The notes beneath the pieces are model-generated. The model did not search any database and was not told the DNA's origin. It was given only the letters and a program-made list of their open reading frames with translations. Both the position numbers and the translations under genes were made by a program. A stretch of DNA of 64,000 bases from assembly GCA_029204225.1 (NCBI GenBank), contig CM055101.1, forward strand, positions 39,597,627-39,661,626, given 5' to 3'. Below are positions 34,401-44,100 of the stretch, piece after piece; position 1 is the stretch's first letter, and each line of letters starts with the position of its first letter. This DNA is from Diphasiastrum complanatum (taxonomy: Eukaryota; Streptophyta; Lycopodiopsida; Lycopodiales; Lycopodiaceae).

Positions 34401-37400
34401 AGAAGCCCGATCTATTATATGTAAGAGTGTTCGGATGTGCAACCTACATGCACATACCAAACGAAAAAGGAACCAAATTGGATGAAAAGTCGGTACAGAC
34501 TGTCATGGTCGGATATTCGAACGGCTCACATATCTATCGATTCTACAATCCAACCTCAAAGAAGGTGGTAATGAGCAGGGATGTGAAGTTCGACGAATCG
34601 ACATTTCCAGGAAAGAGACAGGAAGAAAGGAATCATGCATCTGAACCAGTCCGATTATGCTGAAAAGGTCTTGAAGCAATATGGGATGATTGATTGCAAG
34701 GATAAGGCAACACCAATGATTTTCGGAGCCAGATTGTTGAAGCAGGACAGCCCAAGCACGGATGAGGAAAGACAGAAGATGCAAAGGATTCCATATCAGA
34801 ATTTGATTGGGAGCCTTATGTACCTCACGGTTTGTACAAGACCTGATTTAGCATTCTTTGTCTATGCACTCAGTCAATTTTCCTCCAATCTTGGAATGCA
34901 ACATTGGCAGATGGCGAAGCGAATCCTGCAGTATTTGAAGAGCACCTACAATTTTGGGTTGATCTACGAAAGCAAGCACGATTTCATCTTACATCACTAT
35001 AGTGATGCAAGTTGGGCTAGCTGTAAGGACAACAATAAGTCGATAACTGGTGGATGCTCAATATTATGTGGAGCCGCAATCAACTGGACCTGCAAGAAGC
35101 AGACACTGGTAGCTCAGTCTTCATGCGAAGTTGAATACATAGCAGCTTTGAAGGTGGTGAATGAGGTAATATGGTTAAAGATGATGTTGGAAGGGATTGG
35201 CATATCACATCATGAACCCTCCATCATGAAAATGGATTCACAAAGTGCTATTTATTTTAGCCCAGGATCCAGTTTTTCATTTGAAAACTAAGCATATACC
35301 TTTGAAGTATCATCACATTTGAGATCTGATCTCGAAAGGAGAACTCGGTGTCGAATTCGTGAGATCAGAAGACATGATCGTAGATCTCATGACCAAACCA
35401 TTAGACAAGCCACTGTTCACAAAACACATAAGATAAATCGGAATATTTAGCTGGTAGTTTGAAGTAAACCTTTCTTGTAATGATTAGCTAAGTTGTCTTT
35501 CAATACCCTTTGGCGGAATATGTGTATGGGAACAGAGATCAAGATGAGATAAGAACACAGAAAAGAGAAGTGTAAGAGGAGCTTTAGGATGCTGTTTAGT
35601 GTCGCATTGTTGACTCAGTCAAAACAAAAAGGAAATACAAAGGATATTTTGTTCTTCTAGCATTGTTGTGTGTTGCATGCATTTGATTGATTGTCGTGTT
35701 GTCTATGATTTGTAATAGCTCATCTAGATCCTGCAATTTCAGCACAGCACATTATGCACGCTTCCGGCCACACAAACTTGGGAAAGGTTGCACGCTTTTA
35801 GTTGATAGTAACGAGAAGTGCCTATCACACAGCCACACAATTTTCATGATTATGGTCATTCAAGTTGATTTTTCTAGAGTTTAACTTATAAATCACCATC
35901 TTATTCTTGATCTTTACTCTGAGGAAGGTGAACTTGCCAAAAGATTGTCATTAGTTTGTGTCCCAAACAACCAGATTTCTGTTGTTACTTAACATATTGC
36001 AAGCTATGAGCTTTGCAATCAGCAGAGCTGATTTCTGTCTTCAAGTGCATGCACATACTTGCAGGCCCATCAAGCTGCATTTCATGGCTATCATATTTAA
36101 CAAGGATTGTATGCTTGCCTTTTCCAGCTTGACATGTTGAATCTCATACTGATGTATGTACGGTCAGCAGTTCAAGCTGATGTGGGGAAGTGGCAGAATT
36201 TCCTAGTGCTGTGATGTATGCACAATGGATGGGATGGATGGGAGCAATATGCAGTTTTGCCAATAAGCATTTCTCAAAGCCTAAAATCCAACGTGTACAA
36301 TTTACTTATGAAGTACCAGCTGCCTAAATTGGAAAAGCTTGTTCTTCCCTAAGCAGACAGTTCTTTCATTTAGTTGTAAAAGGGAAATGCATATGTCAGG
36401 ACTCAGTATTGAGATAATAGAGGCATTCTATTTGAGCACAAGGTTTTGTATGTCTGCTCTTTTTAATGTAGGTCTTTGATAATCATCCAATATCCTTGTG
36501 CCATAGTCCAGACACATTCAGTCTATTTTAGGAAGTGTACTCTTCCTTGCTAAGTTTTAACTCTTGTTGCGTTCAAAAAAATTATGCTACAAAGAGGTTG
36601 CGAACCTGTTTATGAGTAGCACCAGCCACAAGGATTACAGTTCTGGAAAAAAAACGTATGAGGAGGTTCATTGCTCGGTACATGTTCACGTTTTCATGCT
36701 GTGATTTTCTAGTCATGTTTGTGATATTGATATCAGATATGCAATGGTTACAAGCTAGGTTAAGAATGATTTGAAGCTCCAGTGCATTAGTTCTGAAATC
36801 TAGTTTTTGTTAAGTCCCTGTTGATAAAGGTTGTTGGGTTTCAGGCTGCCCGTGCACTGGCTAATCTGGCAGCCCATGGTGACAGCAATGGCAACAATGC
36901 CGCTGTGGGCCGTGAAGCAGGTGCTCTTGAAGCTCTTGTGCAGCTTACTTGTTCGAATCATGAAGGAGTCCGGTGAGTTTTTCCTACCAGTTGCAGACGT
37001 TTGTTATTCATTCCTATGTTTGTGCCCTGATTTGATTTGTGGGGTTCTATATTTCTCAGCTACCTACACCGCATGCATGCGGTGCACCTCTTAGGAAATC
37101 TTTTCATTGTTCTTGGCAGTTACTATGTCTATTTTATCTATGGCATACTGCCGAATGTAGGCATTTTTGATATGAGTTAATTGTCATTTTTGGAGGTTAT
37201 CCGATCCGAGCACATTAGTTTATGCCTTAGTGAGACTCCATTAAGTCAAAATATATCCCCCCTTTGGTTGTCCTAATATATGATGAGACGTACACTACGT
37301 GTGAAGTTTAAGCTGGTTCAGAATCAGAGACGCCGATTTTCAAATCAAGGCCATTGCCATGCTTTAATTTGTCATTGTATTTGAATTTCTGAAGCATTGA

Positions 37401-40400
37401 AGTATCGTAAGATTTAAGCTGAGAGATGTTGACAAAATATAAAGTGAATTATGACCTATACAAGACTTCAAGTTGTACTATGTCTGTGATTCAACATGTG
37501 ATAGTCTTGTTGCTCACAATATATATTCCGATTTCCATCACAATTAGATAGAATACTTATACAAAGCAGCCCTCTAAAGCTTGCACAATCTAAAATTCTG
37601 TCAATAGTTTTACCCAGACAAACAAGATTAACCTGCAGATGGTTACGCAACAATCAGTATCTTATTATTTGCACTTATAAATTCTAGGATCAACTAGGAG
37701 ATTGGTCCCTGATATTCCAACTAGATCCTTGTACGTATATGGAATTTTTAACTTTCATTTACTCATGCAGGCAAGAAGCAGCTGGAGCACTTTGGAACTT
37801 GTCCTTTGATGATAGGAATCGTGAGGCAATTGCTGCTGCTGGTGGTGTAGAGGCACTAGTAAGCTCAGATCTCCTCTAAAAGATAGTCTTGTGCTGTTGT
37901 AAGAGAGTAATTTTGTTGGTGAGGTAGAAATCAGCAATCATGTCATCGAAAAGGTTGGTACTCAGAAGTGAAATCACTAGTCAAGCTACTGAGTTTTCTT
38001 GGAATTGTAAAAGTTTGGATTATGTACGATCGCCCAGGTGATGAACCTTTTTATGTACAAAATGCAAGGAGAATGTGTATGTATGCCGTGCATATTGTCT
38101 TTTGGTGTATTAATCTGGCAGTGCTTATTTGTGATCTAGGTTGCACTGGCTCGTAGTTGCAGCAATGGTTCACAAGGTCTTCAAGAGAGAGCTGCAGGTG
38201 CTCTTTGGGGTTTGTCTGTATCTGAAGCCAACAGGCAATTCTTACCATCCTTGACTTTTTCTTAATCTTGTATATGTATGCCCATGTGCACCCAATTGGA
38301 ATCCAACTCCAGACCTTGAGGTGAATGAAGTAGCCATCAGCCAACCAGATGCTTATCAAAGGACTATATGTTCCTTGCTTGTGTAACAGTGTTTGGAGGA
38401 TTCAGGGATATATCCTCTTTGCAGGCATTTTGTACCTTTTTTGTGGTTTTGAAATATCATGAAACATGCAAGTGATTTTTGATACTACATAAGGTCGTCT
38501 CGCTGAAATTTTTGTCTCTTCTTAAGATTGTGATTAATATTTACAAGACCATTTCACTAAGGTCTGCAAGGTGTTGATATGATTTGGACGGACTGGAGCT
38601 GAACATGAGCCTGCAAACGCCACAGAGCTTAATGTAACACTGAAGTTGTTGAAAATGTTTTTTATTTTGCTACAGATTTACTGGAACTTGGATGGTGTGC
38701 CTGTTGCCATCGTTCATGAAACCAAGTGGAGATCTACCATTAAGGGCTAAAATAATGCTGAAATATACCACGGTAGACTAAACTTATAGCTACTTTATGT
38801 TGCACTGGGCAGCTCTAGCTATCAATAAATCATTGACTTTGGGTCAATGATTTATCGATAGCTAGAAATGTTTTTCCACAATGGTTCTTGATGTGTTTAG
38901 ACTCTAGGGTTAATTTTTGGTTGATGCCAGGTCAAATGCACAGCCTTGAGTATGTATGCAATGGCAACCTTGGAGGAGTACCATTATCGTAGTGAGTATG
39001 CTGTTCCCCTCCGGACAACTAGTAGAAACTCAGTACGTGAGTCTTTATACGAATGTATGAAAGCTAATGTGGACATACATTTATGCATGTAGCCTGCACC
39101 CACTCTTGGGCGCCGGCGAGTCGACTAGGGATGTTATAGCATTTGGTCCACACTATGCATGATGAAGTTGATGGTTTAAGACTTTGTGGGTGGACTCCAT
39201 ATTGTTGAGGATTATATGTCTCCTTTGTTATAGGTGAGTTGAGGAACTTGTGACTAATAATATAACTGCTTAACAAATATAGTTTTTCTTAACCACTAAG
39301 CTGCTAAATGTTTCGCAGCAATGTGCAGACACAGAGCATAATTGTTTGTTTTAAACCTAATACTAGACATTTCCATTCTGCCCAAGGGTAGAATTTGAGT
39401 TTGTTGGGTGCAAACTGGTAGGCATCTTTTCGAACTTTCAAACATGTTTGCAAAGACAGCATTTGATTGCAATATGGTGTGGATTGGCAGCACTTGAGAA
39501 AAACAGGGAGGGGATTGGTGTCTCTGGGCCAACTGAAATGCCCAAACACCTGTGCTACTTGTGATAGACTTGAAGCATAAAAGCATTTTGAACTAAAATA
39601 AGATTATTAGCAAGTTTTTGGTAATTGTCTATCTTTCTTCCCACCATTTTTTAGATTCTCTGAAGGTTATTGGTATAAATACCGCCCTTCATCTTGATTG
39701 TCTCCTGAATGATTTTGTCTTTGGATACTACTATCTTGAATGTTCTAATATGCACTGATTTTACGAATTGACAAAGAAAGGATACAGTTTTGAATGTGCA
39801 CCACGTAAACTCTAGAGGCATGCATTCAGATTTTCCTGAAAAAGTTTCTGCTAGTTGTGGAGCTCGTGCGTTTGCAGATCAGTTTCTGGAACTTTTTGGA
39901 TGATGTCTGTAAGGTTTAATACTATCCCTTTATATTAGAAATAAACCGAAACTTCATGATCACCCATGAAAGGTCAATAAGATCATCATGGTGCTGTGAC
40001 CACTGAAGTTCATCTAATTGGGTCCTTAGTCCTTCTATTCCTTAGCTTGTCCACCAGGCCAAATTAGACATCAGTATGTGCTTGTACCGATATGACGCTC
40101 TATATTCATGTTTGTAACTTACATTGTTGTCCCTTATGGGAATCGTTTTGTTTGGGGTTTAAGATTTCTGCATTCTAACATGATGTTTTGCATCTTATCT
40201 TTCAGCATTGCAATTGGACTTGTAGGTGGAGTTGCACCCTTGATTGCACTCGCACAATCTGATGCTGAGGTATGCTGTATCGTAACATCTTTGAGCATAT
40301 CAAGCTTCTTCCATTTCCGTTTTCTTAAAGGTTGGCCAGTAAGAGCTCGACGTAAGGGATCTTCTACATTAGGCATCCTCCCACTCATCTGATAAATCAT

Positions 40401-42342
40401 GCATGTGTGAATATAGTTGCAACTTATATCTTGTAGTCATATATAGATCAAGCAAAATAGTGAAACTCATTACTTTGATATTGCATTGGCACCTACTCAG
40501 GATGTTCATGAAACTGCAGCGGGAGCTTTGTGGAACCTCGCATTCAATCCTGGAAATGCTCTTCGTATAGTGGAGGAGGAGGGTGTACCTGCTCTGGTTT
40601 GCCTATGTTCCTCCTCTCATTCGAAGATGGCACGATTCATGGCTGCGCTTGCCCTAGCTTACATGTTTGATGGCAGGTATGAAAATCTGTCTTTCGCCCT
40701 TTCCTTCAATTGCTGAACATCCTGTTGCAAGGAGAGGAAAGCAGTGAAATGCTGCTCAAGTAGGGTATACAAGTTCTTAGGCTTAAATGTATGGGCAGCT
40801 GCTGTTTAACAAAGAAGCTGTTGTTGTTTGTTAAGTATGTGGTAATAACCAGATACTTCGGGTGGACCTGAGCACCATGACAGTAAATTTGATGCTTGTT
40901 ACGTGAAACCTCATTAGTTTAGATAAAGGTTGTATGTACTACATGCTTAGCATGAGGTGCATTTTCTCATGCTTGTGGACGCGATGAACCTGTCTAAGAT
41001 CTCGGCTTGAAATACAGGAGAACATTGCAAGTTATTGCAATGTGTTTGGGAACAGGGTTTTGTAAAATTTAACTGCTCATTGTAATAGAATGTTTACCAT
41101 CCCACCTGTTAGACTTGTACATGCATTAAGATTTTTGTCGTATGAACCAGCTTCAGGTATGAAGAACATCAGTAAAGCTTCTCTCTCTCTCTCTCTCTCT
41201 CATTTTAGATCCTTTCTTTTCTATTTATGTTAATGTGACATTAGTTACTTCATTTGTAGAATGGATGAAGTGGCGACTGGGACAGTTATCTGTGACGGTA
41301 TTTCCAAAACGGGAGGCTTGGATGGCGCAAGGAGAATGGCAATGCGGCATATAGAAGCATTTGTTCAGGCTTTCTCTGATCAACAAGCCCTTTCAGTGGC
41401 TGCTGCTTTGTGGGCCCCAACAGCCCTGCAACAAGTTGCCGATTCTGCTCGAATTCAAGAAGCTGGGCACCTTAGGTGCAGGTAACAGACTGTTGTTGAA
41501 GTTGAACATTGTTCTATTCCTTACGTGATGAAGCATTGACGTGCTTATTGTGCCCTTGTCAGTAATTCTAGTTGTCAGCAAAAGACTTTAAACTAGGACC
41601 ACTTCTACTGTCATGCAGTGGAGCTGAAGTGGGAAGGTTTGTGATGATGCTTCGTAATGGCTCTCCTGTACTCAGGGCTTGTGCTGCTTTTGCACTTCTC
41701 CAGGTATTTTCTAATGACACTGGAATCTGATACGGTAACTACAAACTGCGATTTAAAACCTTCCGAATAAATTATAATCAAATATTTAACAAACCTCTAT
41801 TTTTTTTTTCCAGAAAAAATGAGTTTACCAAAATTGATATGGAATTTTGATGAAAAAGTACGTGTTTTTTGTAAATCATTTTGTGGTGGGGCGATATAAT
41901 TGTGAAAATAAAACAATCGATTTTTGTTGATTCAAATTGGCTCAATTCAAATTGACGTTTGAATGATGTTACTGTTTTCAGTTCCCTTGAAACGACTTGC
42001 TGGTGTGACTTATGTTCCCAGATTTTTGCTTTGGCCATTGGAAAGATCAATCAGTAGAACAAGACTTATAGTCACTTTCATGCATATGCATACATATTTG
42101 CGTCAACTTATTGTTTGGATAGTGGTTCTTGGTATGAAGTTTAAGATTTAATTTCTGGTCTGTAGTTCACAATGCCCGGGGGAAGGCACGCTGTTCATCA
42201 TGTAAGTCTTCTACAAAAGAATGGAGCTGGCCGCGTACTACGTGCAGCAGCAGCTGCAACAACAGCACCTCTGCAGGCAAAGGTGTTTGCCCGGATTGTT
42301 CTCCGAAACTTGGAGCATTGCCAGACTGAAGGACTTAAATGA
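22495..42342 (+). CDS. ARABIDILLO: ARABIDILLO-type F-box/LRR/armadillo-repeat protein, 12 exons
   Basis: Exons: 22495-23895, 24135-24293, 24370-24450, 24570-24701, 36845-36972, 37771-37858, 38140-38234, 40206-40269, 40501-40676, 41260-41481, 41619-41703, 42166-42342 (TGA). They join without frame breaks into 935 residues; Arabidopsis ARABIDILLO1 is about 930. Start: MIRRVRRKG matches the family's basic N-terminus (possible NLS). Residues 54-97 are the F-box ([20 protein letters not shown]), about 100-335 leucine-rich repeats, and about 385-775 armadillo repeats with recurring GALWNLS/GALANLA motifs, mostly one per exon in exons 2-9. The conserved C-terminus includes RNLEHC. Known of the family: F-box proteins of likely SCF ubiquitin ligases, nuclear, promoting lateral roots in Arabidopsis and affecting growth and spore germination in moss. 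All introns are GT-AG except intron 7 (GC-AG). Confidence 0.95.
26240..26393 (-). pseudogene. Gypsy integrase relic in intron 4
   Basis: The minus strand reads [20 protein letters not shown], then [20 protein letters not shown], a stop and QYEAIVD. It aligns with the Gypsy integrase segment containing the catalytic Glu (family pattern [19 protein letters not shown]). Very decayed; the flanking sequence is not alignable by eye. Confidence 0.5.
27604..27933 (+). repeat. Copia-E1 5' LTR
   Basis: About 330 bases matching 35447-35774 with scattered differences; ends directly before the primer site. Confidence 0.85.
27934..27945 (+). other. Copia-E1 primer binding site (tRNA-iMet)
   Basis: TGGTATCAGAGC immediately after the LTR. 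Confidence 0.9.
27965..28291 (-). repeat. Gypsy-3 3' LTR
   Basis: 327 bases. By eye it differs from the 5' LTR at about 25 positions plus one length difference of about 28 bases, so the insertion is not recent. Confidence 0.88.
28261..29196 (-). pseudogene. Gypsy-3 integrase core and chromodomain
   Basis: One frame covers 29196-28261 with a single TGA at 28690-28692. The first part has the second catalytic Asp region ([14 protein letters not shown]) and the Glu region ([18 protein letters not shown]), then [22 protein letters not shown]. The second part has [19 protein letters not shown] and a C-terminal chromodomain-like motif ([19 protein letters not shown]). Chromodomains of such integrases bind chromatin marks and steer insertion (known for chromoviruses). 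The N-terminal HHCC finger and first Asp are missing. Confidence 0.88.
29180..30577 (-). pseudogene. Gypsy-3 reverse transcriptase and RNase H
   Basis: RT (30577-29966): [53 protein letters not shown] and catalytic [12 protein letters not shown]. RNase H (30062-29427): [38 protein letters not shown] and [10 protein letters not shown] frameshift near 30000 separates them. 29419-29180 is another frame, with an acidic stretch ([15 protein letters not shown]) in place of the integrase zinc finger. Confidence 0.9.
30578..31439 (-). pseudogene. Gypsy-3 protease region, decayed
   Basis: Position between gag and RT implies protease, but I cannot read an active-site motif. Open frames here are short. 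Confidence 0.4.
31440..32504 (-). pseudogene. Gypsy-3 gag
   Basis: Starts at the Met at 32504 ([19 protein letters not shown]) with a coiled, acidic N-terminal part. 31806-31597 ([20 protein letters not shown]) is typical gag C-terminus. A canonical knuckle [14 protein letters not shown] lies near 31447-31503 after further frame changes. Confidence 0.75.
32505..33353 (-). other. Gypsy-3 leader
   Basis: No gene. Untranslated leader between the primer site (about 33338-33352) and the gag start; the short open frames have no family signature. Confidence 0.55.
33354..33709 (-). repeat. Gypsy-3 5' LTR
   Basis: 356 bases. Carries an extra segment (gggcaaacactaactgatcc and following bases) near its plus-strand left end that the other copy lacks. 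Confidence 0.88.
33714..35440 (+). pseudogene. Copia-E1 gag-pol remnants
   Basis: Gag from 33714 ([20 protein letters not shown]) breaks at TAG 33849-33851. A gag piece at 34012-34190 is fused at about 34191 to the integrase Glu region ([16 protein letters not shown]); knuckle, protease and most of integrase are deleted. 34388-34663 is the integrase C-terminus ([15 protein letters not shown]). 34635-35291 jumps to the RT C-terminus and RNase H ([29 protein letters not shown]). The tail to 35440 is frameshifted. Two large internal deletions make it non-autonomous. Confidence 0.85.
35447..35774 (+). repeat. Copia-E1 3' LTR
   Basis: About 328 bases paired with 27604-27933; ends cttccggccacaca. 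Confidence 0.85.
38235..40205 (+). other. ARABIDILLO intron 7 with GC-AG boundaries
   Basis: Exon 7 ends ...GAAGCCAACAG and the intron begins GCAATT; it ends ttcag before CATTGCAATTGG. This junction restores SEANSIAIG, conserved in the family. The only nearby GT (38218-38219) would leave exon 7 in phase 0 and shift exon 8 out of frame. The intron also holds the hairpin at 38815-38865; otherwise nothing recognised. Confidence 0.88.
38815..38865. repeat. Near-perfect 23-bp inverted repeat in intron 7
   Basis: Left arm ctagctatcaataaatcatt plus gac (38815-38837), a 4-base gap, then its reverse complement to 38865 with one mismatch (caat versus cgat). It would fold as a stable hairpin in RNA or a cruciform in DNA. 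Confidence 0.9.
41181..41201. repeat. (TC)n tract in intron 9
   Basis: About ten CT units, some 60 bases upstream of the exon 10 acceptor. Confidence 0.8.
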
Positions 42343-42827
42343 TGCATGCAGTTCAAACCCTGAGATTCCTGTGTGAGATTCATGATATACAAGTTTTTCA
42401 TGCAAAAAAATCTTAGTGGAGATAGAGACACTTTTCTTCGCAAGTTCTAAAGAAACCCATGGATGTATGCTGCAGAGCTATTTGCTCTCTCGATTCCCTT
42501 CAGGAAGATGCTTCTTGCAGTCCCAAGTTCGAATATATTGATCACATGTACTTCTAAAGCAACTGTGATTCTTTGTGGTTGTACAACAAAGAGCTACAGA
42601 ATATATATGAATATTCGTCGTATGTACTGATATTTGTGTTCACACTAGTAGTTTGAACACTTCAGCTTGCAGTACGAGGACACTATGACATTCTATCCAT
42701 ACAAAGCATCAAGATTATTCTTTCATTGTGATCTCTTCTCTAGGTAGTTGGAATGCAGGCTTTTGGGTTTATGTAAAATATTTTACCACATGGTTTAAAA
42801 ATTGCTATGATACAAAATAGCTATATG
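42343..42827 (+). other. ARABIDILLO 3' flank
   Basis: No further gene. Expected to hold the 3' UTR. I see no clear AATAAA; an AT-rich run (gaatatatatgaatattc) near 42599-42616 could serve as a plant near-upstream element. Confidence 0.4.
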
Positions 42828-44100
42828 TTATGTCCACATTCCTTTGGAAACAAGAAGGAAAGAAGATGCAACTTCCTTCAAAGGTATATTTGTAGGCTAT
42901 AGTGAAAATAGCAAAGGATATAGGATATTTAATCCTATTTCAAAGAAAGTAAAAGTTAGCAAGGATGTCTTGTTTGATGAATCTCAAAGTTACAAGTTGT
43001 CTCCAAATTCATCTAATCTCTTAGTTGCAACACCCGAGGAGGAGCCTCTTGAAAATGATCTTTTGGAAGATCAAAATCAAGTGCCAAAGGAGCCAAGAAG
43101 ATCCACAAGGAGCAAGGCCGAGCCTTCAAGGCTCACATACTTTGAAAAAGGAAAGCAAAGAGAAGACACATCTCCTTCTACCTCTTACTCTTTTCTAACC
43201 ACAATGCTTGAAGAGCCATTATGTTATGAAGATGCAAGTAGATCACAAGTTTGGAGAGATCAATGCAAGTAGAATTTGATGCTTTGATAGATAATCAAAC
43301 TTGGAATCTTTTACACCTTCCATATGGGAAGAAGCCACTTGCATGTAAGTGGATCTATAGATTAAAGTACAATCAAGATGGATCTATAAGTAAGTACAAA
43401 GTTAAATCGATTGCTAAGGGGTTTCTTCAAACTAAAGGCATAGATTATGAAGAAACATTTGCTCCTGTAACAAAACTTGTAACCATTAGATCGATCATTT
43501 GTATTGCTACTTTATTCAAGTGGAATCTCTATCAAATGGATGTGACAAATGCTTTTTTGAATGGCTACTTGGAGGAGGAAATATACATGTTGCAACCCGA
43601 GGGCTTCATCAAGGATGGTGAGGAGGACAAGGTTTGCCACTTAAGGAAGAGCCTATATTGCTTGAAGCAAGCACCTAGAGCTTGGTACTCTAGGTTGCAT
43701 GATTTTCTCTACTCTCTTGGCTTTGTGATTAGCTTTTATGAGCCTTCTTTGAACATCAAATGTAATGATGGAAAGATCATCATTTTAGTACTTTATGTTG
43801 ATGATATCATATTGACATGAAATGATGATGAAGGCATAAGAAATGTTAAAGTTTCCTTGTCTAGTGAATTCAAGATGGTAGATCTAGGACTTCTTAAGTT
43901 CATACTTGGAATAGAAGTTACTAGAGGTAGTGATTTTATTTTTATAAGTCAATCAAAGTATGCTACTTCCATTCTTGAGAGGTTTGGCATGAAAGATTGT
44001 AAAGGGATTGACACCCTTATGGAGCAAACTTGTAAAGTTACTAATGATTGTGATGAAGCATCCTTTGAGGACATCACTCTTTAGGAAGCTAATAGGCTCC
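42828..44100 (+). pseudogene. Copia-A3, integrase C-terminus and RT fragment
   Basis: Begins abruptly in HIPLETRRKEDATSFKGIFV and VGYSENSKGYRIFNP, the integrase C-terminus. RT follows from 43251 (WKLNQ-type linker, LKYNQDGSISKYKVKSIAKG, QMDVTNAFLNGYLEEEIYM, catalytic LYVDDIILT) and 43857-44084. Stops occur at 43269-43272 and 43818-43820. Sequence resembles Copia-A1 and A2 (SFEDITL, CKGIDT). It ends at about 44100 where another Copia begins. Confidence 0.85.

Larger units (their letters stand above)
27604..35774 (+). mobile_element. Copia-E1 with paired LTRs, in sense in intron 4
   Basis: Left LTR 27604-27933 and right LTR 35447-35774 are alike throughout (ttagctggtagttt at the start, a cacaca-type end). 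A primer site TGGTATCAGAGC (27934-27945) abuts the left LTR. Gag starts at 33714 and pol fragments follow to 35440. The leader between primer site and gag is split by Gypsy-3 (27965-33709). The left start is where the two LTRs stop matching. The true start may lie upstream, because the RNase H tail meets the right LTR without a purine tract, suggesting a deletion. Confidence 0.85.
24702..36844 (+). other. ARABIDILLO intron 4, 12.1 kb, retroelement-filled
   Basis: Bounded by CAG|gttcgc and tttcag|GCT, keeping the sequence [14 protein letters not shown] intact. It contains a Gypsy integrase relic (about 26240-26393), the Copia-E1 element (27604-35774) and Gypsy-3 nested in it. 24702-26200, 26420-27600 and 35775-36844 hold nothing else I can name. 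The other ten introns range from 76 to 1971 bases. Confidence 0.9.

Noticed and set aside
38211-38234. Conventional GT donor for ARABIDILLO exon 7
   Set aside because: Using GT at 38218 removes conserved SEANS and shifts exon 8 out of frame.
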